Shown piece by piece: positions 47,091-58,140 of a DNA stretch of 64,000 nucleotides. Position 1 is the first letter of the stretch. The number at the start of each line of letters is the position of its first letter. Origin of the DNA: Pyrrhosoma nymphula (Eukaryota > Arthropoda > Insecta > Odonata > Coenagrionidae); NCBI GenBank assembly GCA_963573305.1, contig OY754334.1:94051848-94115847 (forward strand). The letters run 5' to 3'. The notes under the pieces are model-generated. The model was not told the DNA's origin. It did no database searches and worked only from the letters and a program-made list of their open reading frames with translations. The position numbers and the translations under genes were made by a program.

Positions 47091-48660
47091 TATAGGAGTG
47101 GAATCGACACAATGTTTCAGAAATTGGAATGTAGGATAATGACTGTCCAAAAACATGAATATCAGCTGGTAGAATATTAAAGTTAAAAATACTCAACTGA
47201 AAATACGTTAATCTCATTTTCAGAAATAACAAAAATTTCGCAGATTGTGTTTCATGGAGTTTCACGATCCGAATATCGAAAACAGATAATGCGTGTTTTA
47301 TTTCATTTGATACTTCGCAGGAAAATGAGTTCATTGCCGGTGGAACGGGATTAATAGGTGGCATAATTAGTTGAAAACACCCGGGGTGAAATATATCTGT
47401 GGGACAGAGTTCAAATCCCAGACCAGACGAGTGATGCTTTTCATCTAACTGAAACATTTCACGCATTCTCGTCACCCTGCTTCCTGTTCTCCCACCAGAA
47501 CGGTCCGACCTTTTTATCCAGCACCACCGCGCCCGGAGGCGTTCCCGGAGCCTTGTGAAGTCCGGCTAGAGCGGGAGCAACACGGCGTTCGAGAAGAGAG
47601 GGGTGGTAAGGGAGGGTGGAGGAGGGGGGGGGTGAGAGGAATGAGGAGGGAAAGGGGGCGTCATCAAGTGCTTCGATGCTCAAGCGCCGTGGGCAAGAGG
47701 CAATTCCAGGAGCAGGCCGTCACGATAATCCTGTTTCCCAACTCGGCTACCGGAACTTTAGATAGCAAGAAAAATGAAGGGACGACATGAAATGGCTCCG
47801 AATCGGGCGCGAATAAATAATTGAACTTTAATTGTTCTCGCATGATGATTCCCTCGTAGTTGGGATAGGCGGGTTGGTTTGGCTTTGGTGGTCCGGGCGA
47901 GGAAGGGCTTACGTTAGAGGGGGGAAGGGCCGACATCCGGGTTCTTTAGCTCGAAGGGAAAAATGTTTGAAACCGGGCGTTTTTGAAGGTTTTCCCCTCA
48001 CTTTTTGGTTTCCGAACGCCGAAAACGTTCTCACATCCTCCGGGTAAACGGATGGATTTCAACGTAATTCGGAAGGAGCTACTGTGATATTTCCACGTAA
48101 AAATTAGCATTTGAAATTCACCTCTTTGATCCCACAGAGAGCTGAATCATGGGGTCAGCAAACTGCGACTCGCGAGCCAAATGCGGCCCTTTGGTCGCGT
48201 TCGTACATATGACTCGCGTTTAAAATTGAAAAATGAATTAAAAACAAGTATACGTGAAACGTATATGAACAGTTTTTTAGTTTTTTTTTTACAGCTAATG
48301 GTGATAAAGTTTTTTGGAAAAATGTTTATACTTGATGTTTATAATGTAAATAGAATGTTATGATGTTACTTTAATTTAAAAAAATGCGTAAATTCATATT
48401 TAAGACTCTCAAGTAATTTTAACTTGTTGTGAGGGTGAGGTAAGGCTCTTCCGTTTCAAAATTTGTGCGAATCCTTTGATAGAGGAACATGAGAGGAAAC
48501 TAGAGAGGATATAATTGCATATGCCAAGAGTAAAATAGTTTTTAACTTTAAAAAATATATGTTTTTACACCCACAAATTAGAGCAGGAAAAATAGTTCCT
48601 AAATGCGTTCTAAGAGAAGAAAAGCGATAAGTGGCTCTCGTAGTTAAAATATCGGAGAAA
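47091..48660. other. No gene recognised
   Basis: A moderately GC-rich patch (about 47470-47960) keeps minus frames open (for example 47936-47664 and 47683-47459), but they join by no convincing splice sites and match nothing I know. Confidence 0.45.
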
Positions 48661-48664
48661 AAAA

Positions 48665-49010
48665 TCGTGAAGACATTTAACTATGGTTCCGATCGTTGGT
48701 ACACGAAGAAAGAGGACGGGAATAGATTGAATGCTTTCAAAGTGTGAGTTTGAAGAACGATTGAGAGGTTAGGTTGGAATTGAGGTAGACAACTGAAGAG
48801 GAGTTCAGGATGGAGGAGGAGGAAAGGTAATAACTCAGGCCGAATTCAAAGGATATGGAAAAAGCAGTTAGAAGACATATTGTGAGGCAAAGCTTGTTTT
48901 TTATAAGGACAATGTGAGGGGAGAATGCTGGGTAAAAGGGGAAGAAGCAGGGAAATATAATGGATATTGGACGGAGATATTGAAGGTTGAAGCCTAAAAG
49001 GTTGACGGAA
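48665..49010 (+). pseudogene. Non-LTR retrotransposon C-terminal tail, decayed
   Basis: The + frame gives YGSDRWYTKKEDGNRLNAF, later TIERLGWN, then EGRMLGKRGRSR and IGRRY. These correspond to the YGAETWTLRKED, RMEKVRW and EGRMLGKRGRGR blocks of the family seen at 51590 and 53185, with multiple stops. Confidence 0.7.
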
Positions 49011-49959
49011 TAGGTAAAACAAGGCATTCGAAAAGGTTGATTATATTTTTGCGGAAAGTTTAGGAGCAATGATTCGTTTTTATAGATCAAACGGCCAAGG
49101 AAAGGGTATAATCGTGATAAAGAAAATTCGGAGGAGAGTAAACTATAGGTATTATCCGTGGAAGCTACAACTACTATTTTAGGGCAGCGGTACCTCTCAG
49201 TCATATCACCCTAACATATGTTTAAAACTTATTTCTTTGGATTCTGCTGCACGTAAGGTCTAGAAAAAAAATACTCGGGTGGGTGTAGATTCCAGTAATG
49301 GCGCTTTCTTCGAAAAAGTGATACCTCACGGATCGAAATGAGTATGCCAATAGCCCAGAGAAAACTATTTTTAAAAACCTTGGGATCTCATTTACGCAAG
49401 AAGAGAGTTTTGATTCCATAAACATAATTGGAGTAAGTGAGTGAGAATAAGTGTATTTATACGAATGGAGGTAATTTTATTGTGGTTGATGATGGTTCAG
49501 TCATTAATAAACTGGAATATTATTTGGTGCTAGTAGAGAGAAAAAATGATTTATTAGGCTACATACAACTGCGAATGATTTTGAAGTTCACAATATGAAA
49601 TTTTCGTTGGGTGTGTTATGAGAAATAAAGTTATAATGGCTGTACAGTGTTAGGCAATGGATATTCTTAAAATTTTAAATGTCGAGTGCTGTAATCGTAA
49701 TTAACTAGAACATTTCTCACTGAGGAAGGAGTAATTGTAATATTTCGACGCAAAAACTGAAATTCGAGATGAGTCCGAGGAAGACTAATTTCTGAGGATA
49801 TGGTTGGGAGAGAATATAACGGTTGGCTGAGAAGTAAGGGAGAAAGGAAATAGAGTACTGAGAGGTGCCATAGAAGAATGTTAAATGGACAAAGAATTAA
49901 ATTTACGAAGAGAAACACCGATAAAGAAGTCATCGTAAGAGTTGGGTAGAAAATATTGC

Positions 49960-50070
49960 GATGAAAACTCTCAGAAGTAGAAGAAACAAACTTACAGGAC
50001 AAGTTCTAAGGCTCAAGAGCCTCTTGAAATCGATAATATAAAGGAGATTAATGAGAAGAATAGAATAACA
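49960..50070 (+). pseudogene. Short retrotransposon tail remnant
   Basis: The + frame KTLRSRRNKLTGQVLRLKSL then LKSII and a stop resembles the RRNKWIGHVLRHESLLK block of the same retrotransposon tail. Only about 30 codons are recognisable. Confidence 0.5.
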
Positions 50071-51585
50071 ACCCTGTAGAAATATGAGGGGTATTTTAAT
50101 TAAAGTGAATTTAGTGGCTGCTGATCAGGTTAATGCAGTGGAGAGCTGCACCAAAGCTTTGATTGAAGAGCAAAGAGTAGGATTGACAACTGGTAATGGT
50201 GATCCATTTCATTGACCTACCTAAAAAAATGAGACCACTTTCATGGTGTTTGTTCCAACAGAAATGTGAGAGTTTTAGAGTAAATACGCATGGATTGTCT
50301 CTTGATTATGCGTTACACTATTTCGTGAAAGAAACGTCATTGAGTACCTACATACCTATACCTTAGTTTGAAATAGTCATGATGGCCAAAATTGGCATGC
50401 CGGTCTCTAGGCATATCTCCGATAAATGGAAACCGGAAAGACTGTCTTTAACTTCCGGGCCTTCAGGTTTATTCAAGTGCTTCACTCAGAGCTTGGCCCT
50501 GGTGCCCTTTTGCGGCGATAAAGAGAGCGTGTTCGAAAACGGCGATATTTCAGCCTGTCGTCTCGGAAGCCAAGACCCCAATGGGTTGGCACCATATTAA
50601 CGGGAGAAACGATTTTCACTTGTCATGCTCGAGCTTCGCTTGTTTGACTGTTCAACCTCGAGGCGAGCGGAAGATAGAAGAAGAGACAGGGGATGGAGAC
50701 AACCAATTTAATTTTTCGCAAATTACCAACCCCCCCCTTCCCACTTTTGGACAAAAATTTCGAGCGACGTTCCTCGAGTCTCAATTTCTTTTGCTCAAGT
50801 CTCGAAACCGCATCGCCCTAGAAGCCGGGCGAATTTATTCCACGCGAAAACAATTGAAGGTCTCGCCGTGAGCGTGCGGAATTTTCCATGCAGCTGCTCA
50901 ATTTTATAACCCCAGCCACGAAGATCCTTTCGAGACCAGAGAGGCATGGAAGGAAAAAATAGGAACAAAAGCAATAGGTAGAGTGGGATAGGAAAGAAGG
51001 TGGAACTGAAGCTTTCGCCCTCAAGTTTAATGAACGAGGAAAGGGACAGAACGAGAAAAAGAAACAGGAGACACCACTAAAAATGGGGCGGTAGGGACAC
51101 TTTGTCACGATACTTCACGCACTCTTGAATTCGATGTTTTTTTTCGGGTGCGTCATTTCGAACTTAAATGAACGACAGTATTTCTAGATTTTTTTTCTGT
51201 CCAACTCTCCCTCCCCTTAATGTCAAGCCCGCTTTTGTGTAACCAGGGAATCGGTGATTGCTGCGGGAGGAATGGTGGGTGAGAGGAGTGGGGGGAGGGG
51301 ATGAATAAGGAGATAGGGATGGGAGTTGGAATAATTGAAGCCGGGTTCTGTGGGGCACAATCGAGGTAATTTGTTAAGCCTGCGTTGAACCAACGTGGAG
51401 AGAAAGAGTCGCAGATGTCCCCGGATCCGGCGGCGAAGACAGAGAAGATTCCATGGCAAGTCACGTAAGCGGGGAATGGAATATTCGTTTTTCATTTTTA
51501 GGGAAATCCACCATTTGAGGTCAGTTTTGGAGCAACTTCAGAATAATTAGCACAGTATGACTTTTTGACACTAGATTTTAATATG
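50071..51585. other. No gene recognised
   Basis: Short open frames on both strands without recognisable domains. There is a purine-rich + strand around 50930-51110 and 51260-51340. Confidence 0.45.
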
Positions 51586-51589
51586 GAGT

Positions 51590-51870
51590 GTGACGTTGGG
51601 TGGTGCAGAACAGTGGACTCTGAGAAAAGAGGACGAGCATAGGCTGTAGGGGTTTGGGATGAGGGTATGGAGTAGAATGGAGAAATTACGGTGGACGGAA
51701 AAGAAGACAAACGAGTAAGTGCTTGGTTTGGTTGATGAGGAAACTTGTGGTTGAAATTAAGAGGATGCAAATTATGTGGATGGAAGAGGTAATGAGGAGC
51801 GATGGGTTGCTCAAGGCTGTGATAGAGGGGAGAATGTTGGGTAGGCGGGAAGGCTTAAAAGGGATTTATG
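51590..51870 (+). pseudogene. Non-LTR retrotransposon C-terminal tail, decayed
   Basis: The + frame reads VTLGGAEQWTLRKEDEHRL, stop, then RMEKLRWTEKKTNE, stop, VLGLVDEE. After a frameshift it continues KLVVEIKRMQIMWMEEVMRS, DGLLKAVIEGRMLGRREG. All blocks of the retrotransposon tail are present in order with at least two stops and one frameshift, so it is a pseudogene. Confidence 0.82.
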
Positions 51871-53180
51871 GACGGGGTGTAGAGAGTTAGAGAATATCTT
51901 GAGATGAAGAAATAAATTTTGAATTCAATTGAGGTCCGCGTCTTCCATAAACCTACCTTATAACTGACAATGCTTTATAATCATGTATATTGTGGTATAT
52001 TTTCCATTGTTATTTATTTCACAATTACTATATCAAAATATTTAATCCAGTTGATATTTAAATCATTGTGTGAACTTGCTTTTTATTCCATATTTTCTAT
52101 TGTGTTTTGTTTCTGAGATTCATTCTATTCATATGGCATGTTGGTTTTTTGTTTTTCACTTCATGGTAATATTTTTTCTTAAATTCGTGCTTTGCGCACC
52201 AAATTTATATGTATTTTGAGCTCAAATGTGATTAATGCAAATTGTTCAGATCGGATGTAAATCTGTGAACAATAAAACTATATTATTATTATACCTTAAA
52301 CGGTAAATTACCCTAATAATCTTAGAAATACGACAAGCTTTTCTATAAGTAGCTGTTATTTGAAATACTGAGTTGAAGAATGAGATTATGTTGGCAGGTA
52401 CGCTTGTAAAATGTTAGAGTATTTTAACTCACTTCTATTTAAAAATACTCTAACCGATAAATTACTTTAATAATAATAATAACTGCGACATGAATACTGG
52501 CTTAAACCGTTGCTGGGCTAAGAATATCAGACTGCGAAGACATTTGTGCTGTACTGACGATGAGTCCATTCCTTGGAAGGATGACTTGAATGATGAGGAA
52601 CCAATAGGAAGAACAGGAAGGAGGAGGATACGAATTAATGTGAGAAGAGAGACCACTCTAGGACTACCCGAACTGCCCAGTCCCATCCTGAATTCCTTCC
52701 AGTCCCTGTCTATCCCGAAACCGATCTCCTTCCGTCTCCTTCTCTTTTGAGATGTTAAGGGACAGTTTGGGAGAGGATTCTCAACATTTGTCTCCCGTTT
52801 TAACTAGACAGCCCCAAACCTCCCCCTCACAACGGCTCCAAAAACTCCTGCCTCACTTCCTCCTGTGCCTTTCCCATGTGGGAAGAAGCGTGTAATTCCC
52901 TGATGCTCGAGCGAGCCATCAAGTCTCCTCGGGTTCGGGATGCACAAAAAAATGGGGAACGAGGTGGACACCAATTTGTCTCATCTCTAGTTCGGGCACC
53001 CTTTCCCATCTTCCTATCATGCGACGCTTCCCTTCTTTGCCACCATCAGTGGGAGGGTAACCTTCATCTCAACCAAGAGCTCTCCCATGCCCATTCTTAA
53101 ATGCATAATACTTGGCACAAACCCTGTCTATTACTATCGAGGTAATAAACCGGAAAGGGTGTATTTAAAGGGAAGTAATG
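51871..53180. other. No gene recognised
   Basis: AT-rich DNA to about 52450, then a more GC-balanced stretch with open frames (52490-52750, 52876-53100) that match no family I know. Confidence 0.45.
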
Positions 53181-53184
53181 AATG

Positions 53185-54385
53185 TACAGAGCACTATCTA
53201 CCTACACAATATCTTACTTAATCTCAGCGTACGTCCTACCCTTCTTCATCCCGTCCATAAAACCTGTTCGCTTTCTTCTCTTTCCCAGCTTACCCAACAT
53301 CTTAGCCTCTATCACGGCATTGAGCAACACATCGCCCCTCATTACCTCTTCCAACCACCTACTGTGCCTCTTCCTAATCTCATCCAGAAATTACCTCCCA
53401 CATCATATCAAGTAATTCATTGTTTGTCTTTCTTTCCGTCCACCGCACCTTCTCCATCCTCCTCCACACCCACATCTCGAACGACAGCAGCCTATTCTCG
53501 TATTGATACCTCAGAATCCACGTTTCTGCCCCATAAACGCCCAACGTGAGTGCGTAGAGGGTTATGGAAAATGGGAAATGGAGGTGGAACATCAGAGACT
53601 TCACCAGCGTTAACTTCATATCCTTACCCAAGGTCCCCGTTATGGGGCGTCAATTAATTACGTCAATTAATTACGTGAGGCGATTTTGGCGATTTTTCGA
53701 CCCCCCCCTCGCCCCTTGGTGAGATGTCGTAAGATGTCGTGAGATTTGGCTCGACCCCCTCCCCCCCCCCCACCCCCCTAATCTCACGTGAGATTTTTAA
53801 AAATCCGCATTTTTAGTGTAAATACGTGAATCTGTGCTTGAATGCGTTGTATTTATATAAAAAAAACATAGTTTGCTTAATTATTTTTATTTAAGACTGG
53901 TTTACTGCAGCATCTCTTTTCTATATCACCACGTACACTTGGGCAATAGAGGTCGTAGGGCATGGTGATGAAGGCGTGCAAGGGTTGAATCGGTAGGCAG
54001 TGGCGAATCAAGAAGGGAGCAAATGACTTTCCGTCATGCTCTTCAGGGTCCGGGACCGTTGGATGCCCATCAACCAAAATGATAGGGTATGGAGTTGGCA
54101 GAATACGGTCATGAAGAATCATATGCAGAGCACTCTAATTTAGTAGTGAAACATTTGTTACTTAATTTAACCCAGTTTTATCGCTATTTTACAGTTAATT
54201 GCGGGAAAAAAATTACGTGATATTTGCCCCCACGTGAGATTGGGTGAGATTCGGCTCGACCCCATCCCCCCCTAAACGCCTCACGTAATTAATGGACGCC
54301 CCCTAATCAGCTCCATTCTATTACTGAATGCTTCTTTAGCTAGCGCTATTCTCCTTCTTATGTCTTCCTGCACGTTTACCCTTTG
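53185..54385 (-). pseudogene. Non-LTR retrotransposon C-terminal tail split by a transposon
   Basis: Reading minus, 54385-54304 gives RVNVQEDIRRRIALAKEAFS then NRMELI. The element 53644-54303 interrupts. From 53643 it resumes TGTLGKDMKLTLVKSL, a short extra stretch, VYGAETWILRYQYENRLLSF, EMWVWRRMEKVRWTERKTNN. After a frameshift near 53380 come EIRKRHSRWLEEVMRGDVLL, NAVIEAKMLGKLGK and GMKKGRTYAEIK. This is the same family as 51590-51870. The retrotransposon was already in place when the second element landed. Confidence 0.88.
53644..54303. mobile_element. 660-bp inverted-repeat transposon inserted in the retrotransposon tail
   Basis: Outer ends are GGGGCGTCAATTAATTACGT on the left and the inverted GGGGCGTCCATTAATTACGT on the right. 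Both are followed inward by TGAGGCG and, more variably, by GATTTGGCTCGACCCC / GATTCGGCTCGACCCC segments. The left end contains a tandem CAATTAATTACGT duplication, and near it is a run of more than ten C. Flanks suggest a TA duplication. An 81-codon minus frame (54122-53877) has no recognisable domain. Superfamily not assigned. Confidence 0.85.
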
Positions 54386-55957
54386 CATGTACCCTTTTTA
54401 AAAACACATTGCGGTCCTCTCATGTATTAATATGCGCTGTTATCACTATGCCTAACAGGGCCATTAGTGTATGCTAAAGTTGCCATAATTTGTGCTGCAC
54501 TTTGTGGACAAATTTGGCATTATTTTGAGCTGCTCTCAGATCATATATAAATCTACATACTTACTATGTAAGCCACCAGCCGTGTGACAGAAAGCGTCAG
54601 AACACCACTTATGTAAAGGGAAAAGGAAAGAGGAGAGGATAGAAATGAATTGTGTGTAAAGGGAGTTTCTAAAAATCATGCTGTTTTTGTTATGATAAAA
54701 AATTACGCGTGGAAAGAAGAAATTTTTGTACCCATCAGTTCGACGGTATATCTCTTTATTTTATCACTTTTATTTGTCCTAGAGATATGGGTCGGGGTCA
54801 AAATAATATCCTCCGTGTCATACTGGAACTCACATGATCTGATTACGCGTCAGAGAAGGTTTACACATTATTTATTTAAAGGTTTTCGGTTTGTTGGGAG
54901 TGTTTCACTTTATACTTTTCAATCAGAGACACTAAATGCTGGGGTTGTCAAATTTGAAGAACATCGTAGCACCCAGCATAAAGTGCAAACATTTGCTTGG
55001 ACACATCATATTTTGGTAAAGAGATACAGAACTGTGAAGAATTAACTAAGAAGGCGCCAGTCAGGCGCCCTTATGCAAGTTACTCTTTGTCAAAAATGAA
55101 TGCATAAGTTCCTGGCGATTACATTTATAGGGCTATGCCAAGGACAGCCCAATAATCTTTCTTATCAGCGAGAATAGCAATTAAAATATTTGTCATTTAT
55201 TTGTCATAAGTGCGAAGAAAATGCCAGAGGTCATACATGCCATGCCAAATGCCTCCTATCAAGCAACAAAGCAAAAAGGAGAGAATTCCCTAGCATTGAG
55301 ATAATTAATTTTACTGAACACCGCTTAAGTAAATCCGGAATTCACAGCTGCACGGCAAAAAACAATGAATGTGTGCCGGAAGCATGTTGACGCGAAAACA
55401 ATACGTACATTTCCGCTGCAAAAAGATATAACACATTCAATTCGATCCAACAACTGCATGCTTGTCCGTTCAACCATCCGATTACATCGCTCATTTTGGG
55501 AAGGTGTTCTCATTAATCTGGCACGGATTCAGTCAGGAATGCGCGAGACTCTTTTCTGTATCTTTCTATTCCAATCCTCTCGCTCCTCCTTCACTTGAGT
55601 GAGTGACAATTCCATGGCTGGGTGGAAGGTGCTTTCTTTCTCTTATATCCGTTTCCCCTTTTTTGGGGACATTGATAGGCGAGCGGTGAGGGAAGAACAC
55701 CTGGCGTGATTTGAATCGGTAGACTTGTGCTCGTCTTCCTGGATGAAGTTTTGGGGGACCGCAGGAAGGACGGAAGAAAAAGGACGGGCTGCACGTTCTC
55801 CTTTTTGTACGCAAAACGAGGCCCGGGTGACCGCTCGCTTTCCCCTCTCCGATACGCATGTCAACCTGAACACGAATAAAAAATAAAAAAAGACCTGCCA
55901 CCCAAGGATTTCCTGGTAAAGCACCTTTGGAAGCTTCTCCGCTTCCGATAGACGCAC
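54386..55957. other. No gene recognised
   Basis: Frames such as 54650-55045 (+) are open but show no recognisable domain, splice context or codon bias. Confidence 0.45.
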
Positions 55958-56553
55958 TTAGGGTTGTAACTGAGCGAGATTTTTCCCGAGTCATATTAGA
56001 GACCATATACAAACTTTATTTTGAAATTTAAGACAACGCAAGGAGCATGAAGTAAAAAATTTTCACAATAAAGACGCAAAAAACTGTTTTTAATTACTAT
56101 TTAACTTCTCAGTAATTAACTATATATGTATACATGTGTAAGTATTTAGAGGCACCGTGACTCATTATTTTCACGCCCGCGCCGTAAGCTGACTCAACTG
56201 AAACGCCTTCACTACCGAAGATTTTTTTTCGATACTGTAAAAATTACTGCGGTGAGTAATTGATTTATTATTTTAAGTTGTTGATAATTAACAAAAACTA
56301 CACACTGTTAAGTTTTTGACGAAATCTTTGCGTTATAAATTCCTCAATTTTTTAATTAAGTCTCTCTGAAGTGCATTCCCGTAGAAAATGGCCAATATTG
56401 TTTGGAAAATATCTTGAAATGTGTAGATAATGGTAAGGGGCTGATATTTTGCAGTTGAAGGGTGAGATCTTTTTCTTTATAATTAGACAAAATTCATGGA
56501 ATGTAATGTGAGTCATATCTCTAGTTAATGTGAGTCATATCTCAGACTATACC
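55958..56553 (+). mobile_element. TTAA-family element C, about 595 bp, diverged
   Basis: The left end TTAGGGTTGTAACTGAGCGAG and right end ACTATACCTTTGA are degenerate forms of the element B ends. Internal anchors match B in order: CCCGAGTCATATTAGAGACC, GCGCCGTAAGC, TACTGCGGTGAGTAATTGAT and AAGGGGCTGATATTTTG-like. A 22-bp tandem duplication (TAATGTGAGTCATATCTC) lies near the right end. Confidence 0.75.
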
Positions 56554-56567
56554 TTTGAGGGAATCAG

Positions 56568-56705
56568 ATTAAGGATTCAATTTGGTAGTTCTGCGATTGT
56601 ATTTATTACTTGCGACCAGTTTCGGTACTGTGCACTATCTTCTGGCGGTATTGAAACCAGTCTCAAATCATAAATACAATAGTGGAACCAGCAAAGTGTA
56701 TCCTT
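56568..56705. repeat. Fold-back palindrome with CCAGTTTCGG / TTGAAACCAG arms
   Basis: Arms about 56584-56626 and 56649-56690 are imperfect inverted copies (TTGTATTTATTACTTGCGA versus TCAAATCATAAATACAATA). Outer flanks AAGGAT / ATCCTT extend the symmetry. The loop includes CACTATCTTCTGGCGG. Confidence 0.75.
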
Positions 56706-56763
56706 ATTCTCTTAAATCATGAATGAATTCCACCAAGTGATGCCTCATGCCACTTAACACAAT

Positions 56764-57120
56764 TTAATGTGGCTGGAGCGGTCATTGAATGCAAATTTAA
56801 TACTTTTTAAGTAAATGGAAAAAATACTAGGACCACATTTAATTTAAGTAAACCTGTTTATGCGTTTGAACTATCAAAACAAGAAGTAATGGAAATGATA
56901 CAATAATACAATTTAACACTTTTATCGTAAATTAATACAAGTTATGACAAGGATTTTCGGCGCGGAATTCTAAATGTAGACAGAATTATATTGAATTTTT
57001 TCCTCGAATATTGGATTCAGCGTGACTCCTTGATAATTACTAGCAAAAATAATAATAAATGTATTATTTCGTGCTTATAAGAAAATCTGAACATATGTAA
57101 ATGTGGCAGTAATTTTTCCA
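56764..57120 (+). repeat. Dispersed repeat, copy 2 (partner at 25201-25570)
   Basis: It follows a TTAA and starts TGTGGCTGGAGCGGTC. It shares ordered blocks with the copy in the Pax intron, including GTTTATGCGTTTGAACT and CAGCGTGACTCCTTGATA. Moderate divergence, same orientation. Confidence 0.7.
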
Positions 57121-57769
57121 AGATTGCGTATGTGAATTTTCAAGAATTCTGATGCTTACTCCATCCTAAATATTATGAGAACTAATTATGACAGAGGAGG
57201 GATAATGAAGGTATATTAAACTTGAAGGAAAAAATTTCCTTTAATTTTTCTTTTATTTTTTCTACATCTCTTCAATGCTGAAATTCCTCTAAACCAACAT
57301 TTTTTCATTCAAAAAACTAGTTTTCGACTCAAGAAAATTGTATGAAGGAGGAGAGTTTCAGATTTTTAGATTCTAATTGTATGCGTTTTAGGGATATAAT
57401 TTGTGAAAGCAGTTTTTTTAAACTATAGGAGTGCAGTATGAATGTGGAATTCAGTATTTACTTAGCCTCAAACTATCGCGAAAGAAATGCATAAAATGTT
57501 CACTAGTTTTTTGGTGTTCATGTCGTATGTGGTCTACAGGTTAAGTTTACGGTTTACAATAGCACATATGATGAAAGTAGATAATTATTTCAAATGAAGA
57601 AATTTAATTAACATAATATTTCAAACATATATCATCATCATTGTTCTTTCAATCTTGACATTGGTGGACTGCAGCCCTTAATTCTTCCATATCAATTGCT
57701 AGTTACCTAACACCCTGGTAGTTCTCCTTATGTACTTTAATTTGGTATAAGTTGGTATTCATCCTTTGG
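57121..57769. other. No gene recognised
   Basis: AT-rich DNA without recognisable features. Confidence 0.5.
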
Positions 57770-58140
57770 TCTTCCTCTTGTGAGTTTTCCTTCTCTCAGG
57801 GTGTCCCAATCCATCTGGTTCTTATTTAAGGACCACGTAGGAACATTATACAGAAAATATCTGTATATTGATCCTATATGGGCCTCCTTCTACTCTTCTG
57901 TATACTTCATTTCTTATTGAAACCATCCATTTGATCTTCAGAATCCTCCTACAACATCAGTTTTGGATGTTTCACATAATTTCTGGTCATCTTTTCCAAT
58001 GACCCATGTTTCCGATCCATAAATGACACGCTCAACATGAATGCTTACACATTCCGATTCCTCTTTCGCAGTCCTATGTTCTGTAAACTTATACTGTAAC
58101 GAAATTACGTTCATAATCTCAGTATTTACGAGCGCGTTTG
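57770..58140 (-). pseudogene. Second type of non-LTR retrotransposon tail, decayed
   Basis: The minus frame reads ESECVSIHVERVIYGSETWV, IGKDDQKLCETSK, then after stops DWDTLREGKLTRGRPKDE. The YGSETWVIGKDDQK block is typical of the region after reverse transcriptase in another non-LTR lineage. Its wording differs from the tails at 51590 and 53185, so this is a second family. Confidence 0.65.

Noticed and set aside
47459..47936. Pair of minus frames in a GC-richer patch considered as upstream Pax exons
   Set aside because: There is no paired-domain residue pattern, and no splice sites giving the required phase-1 end.
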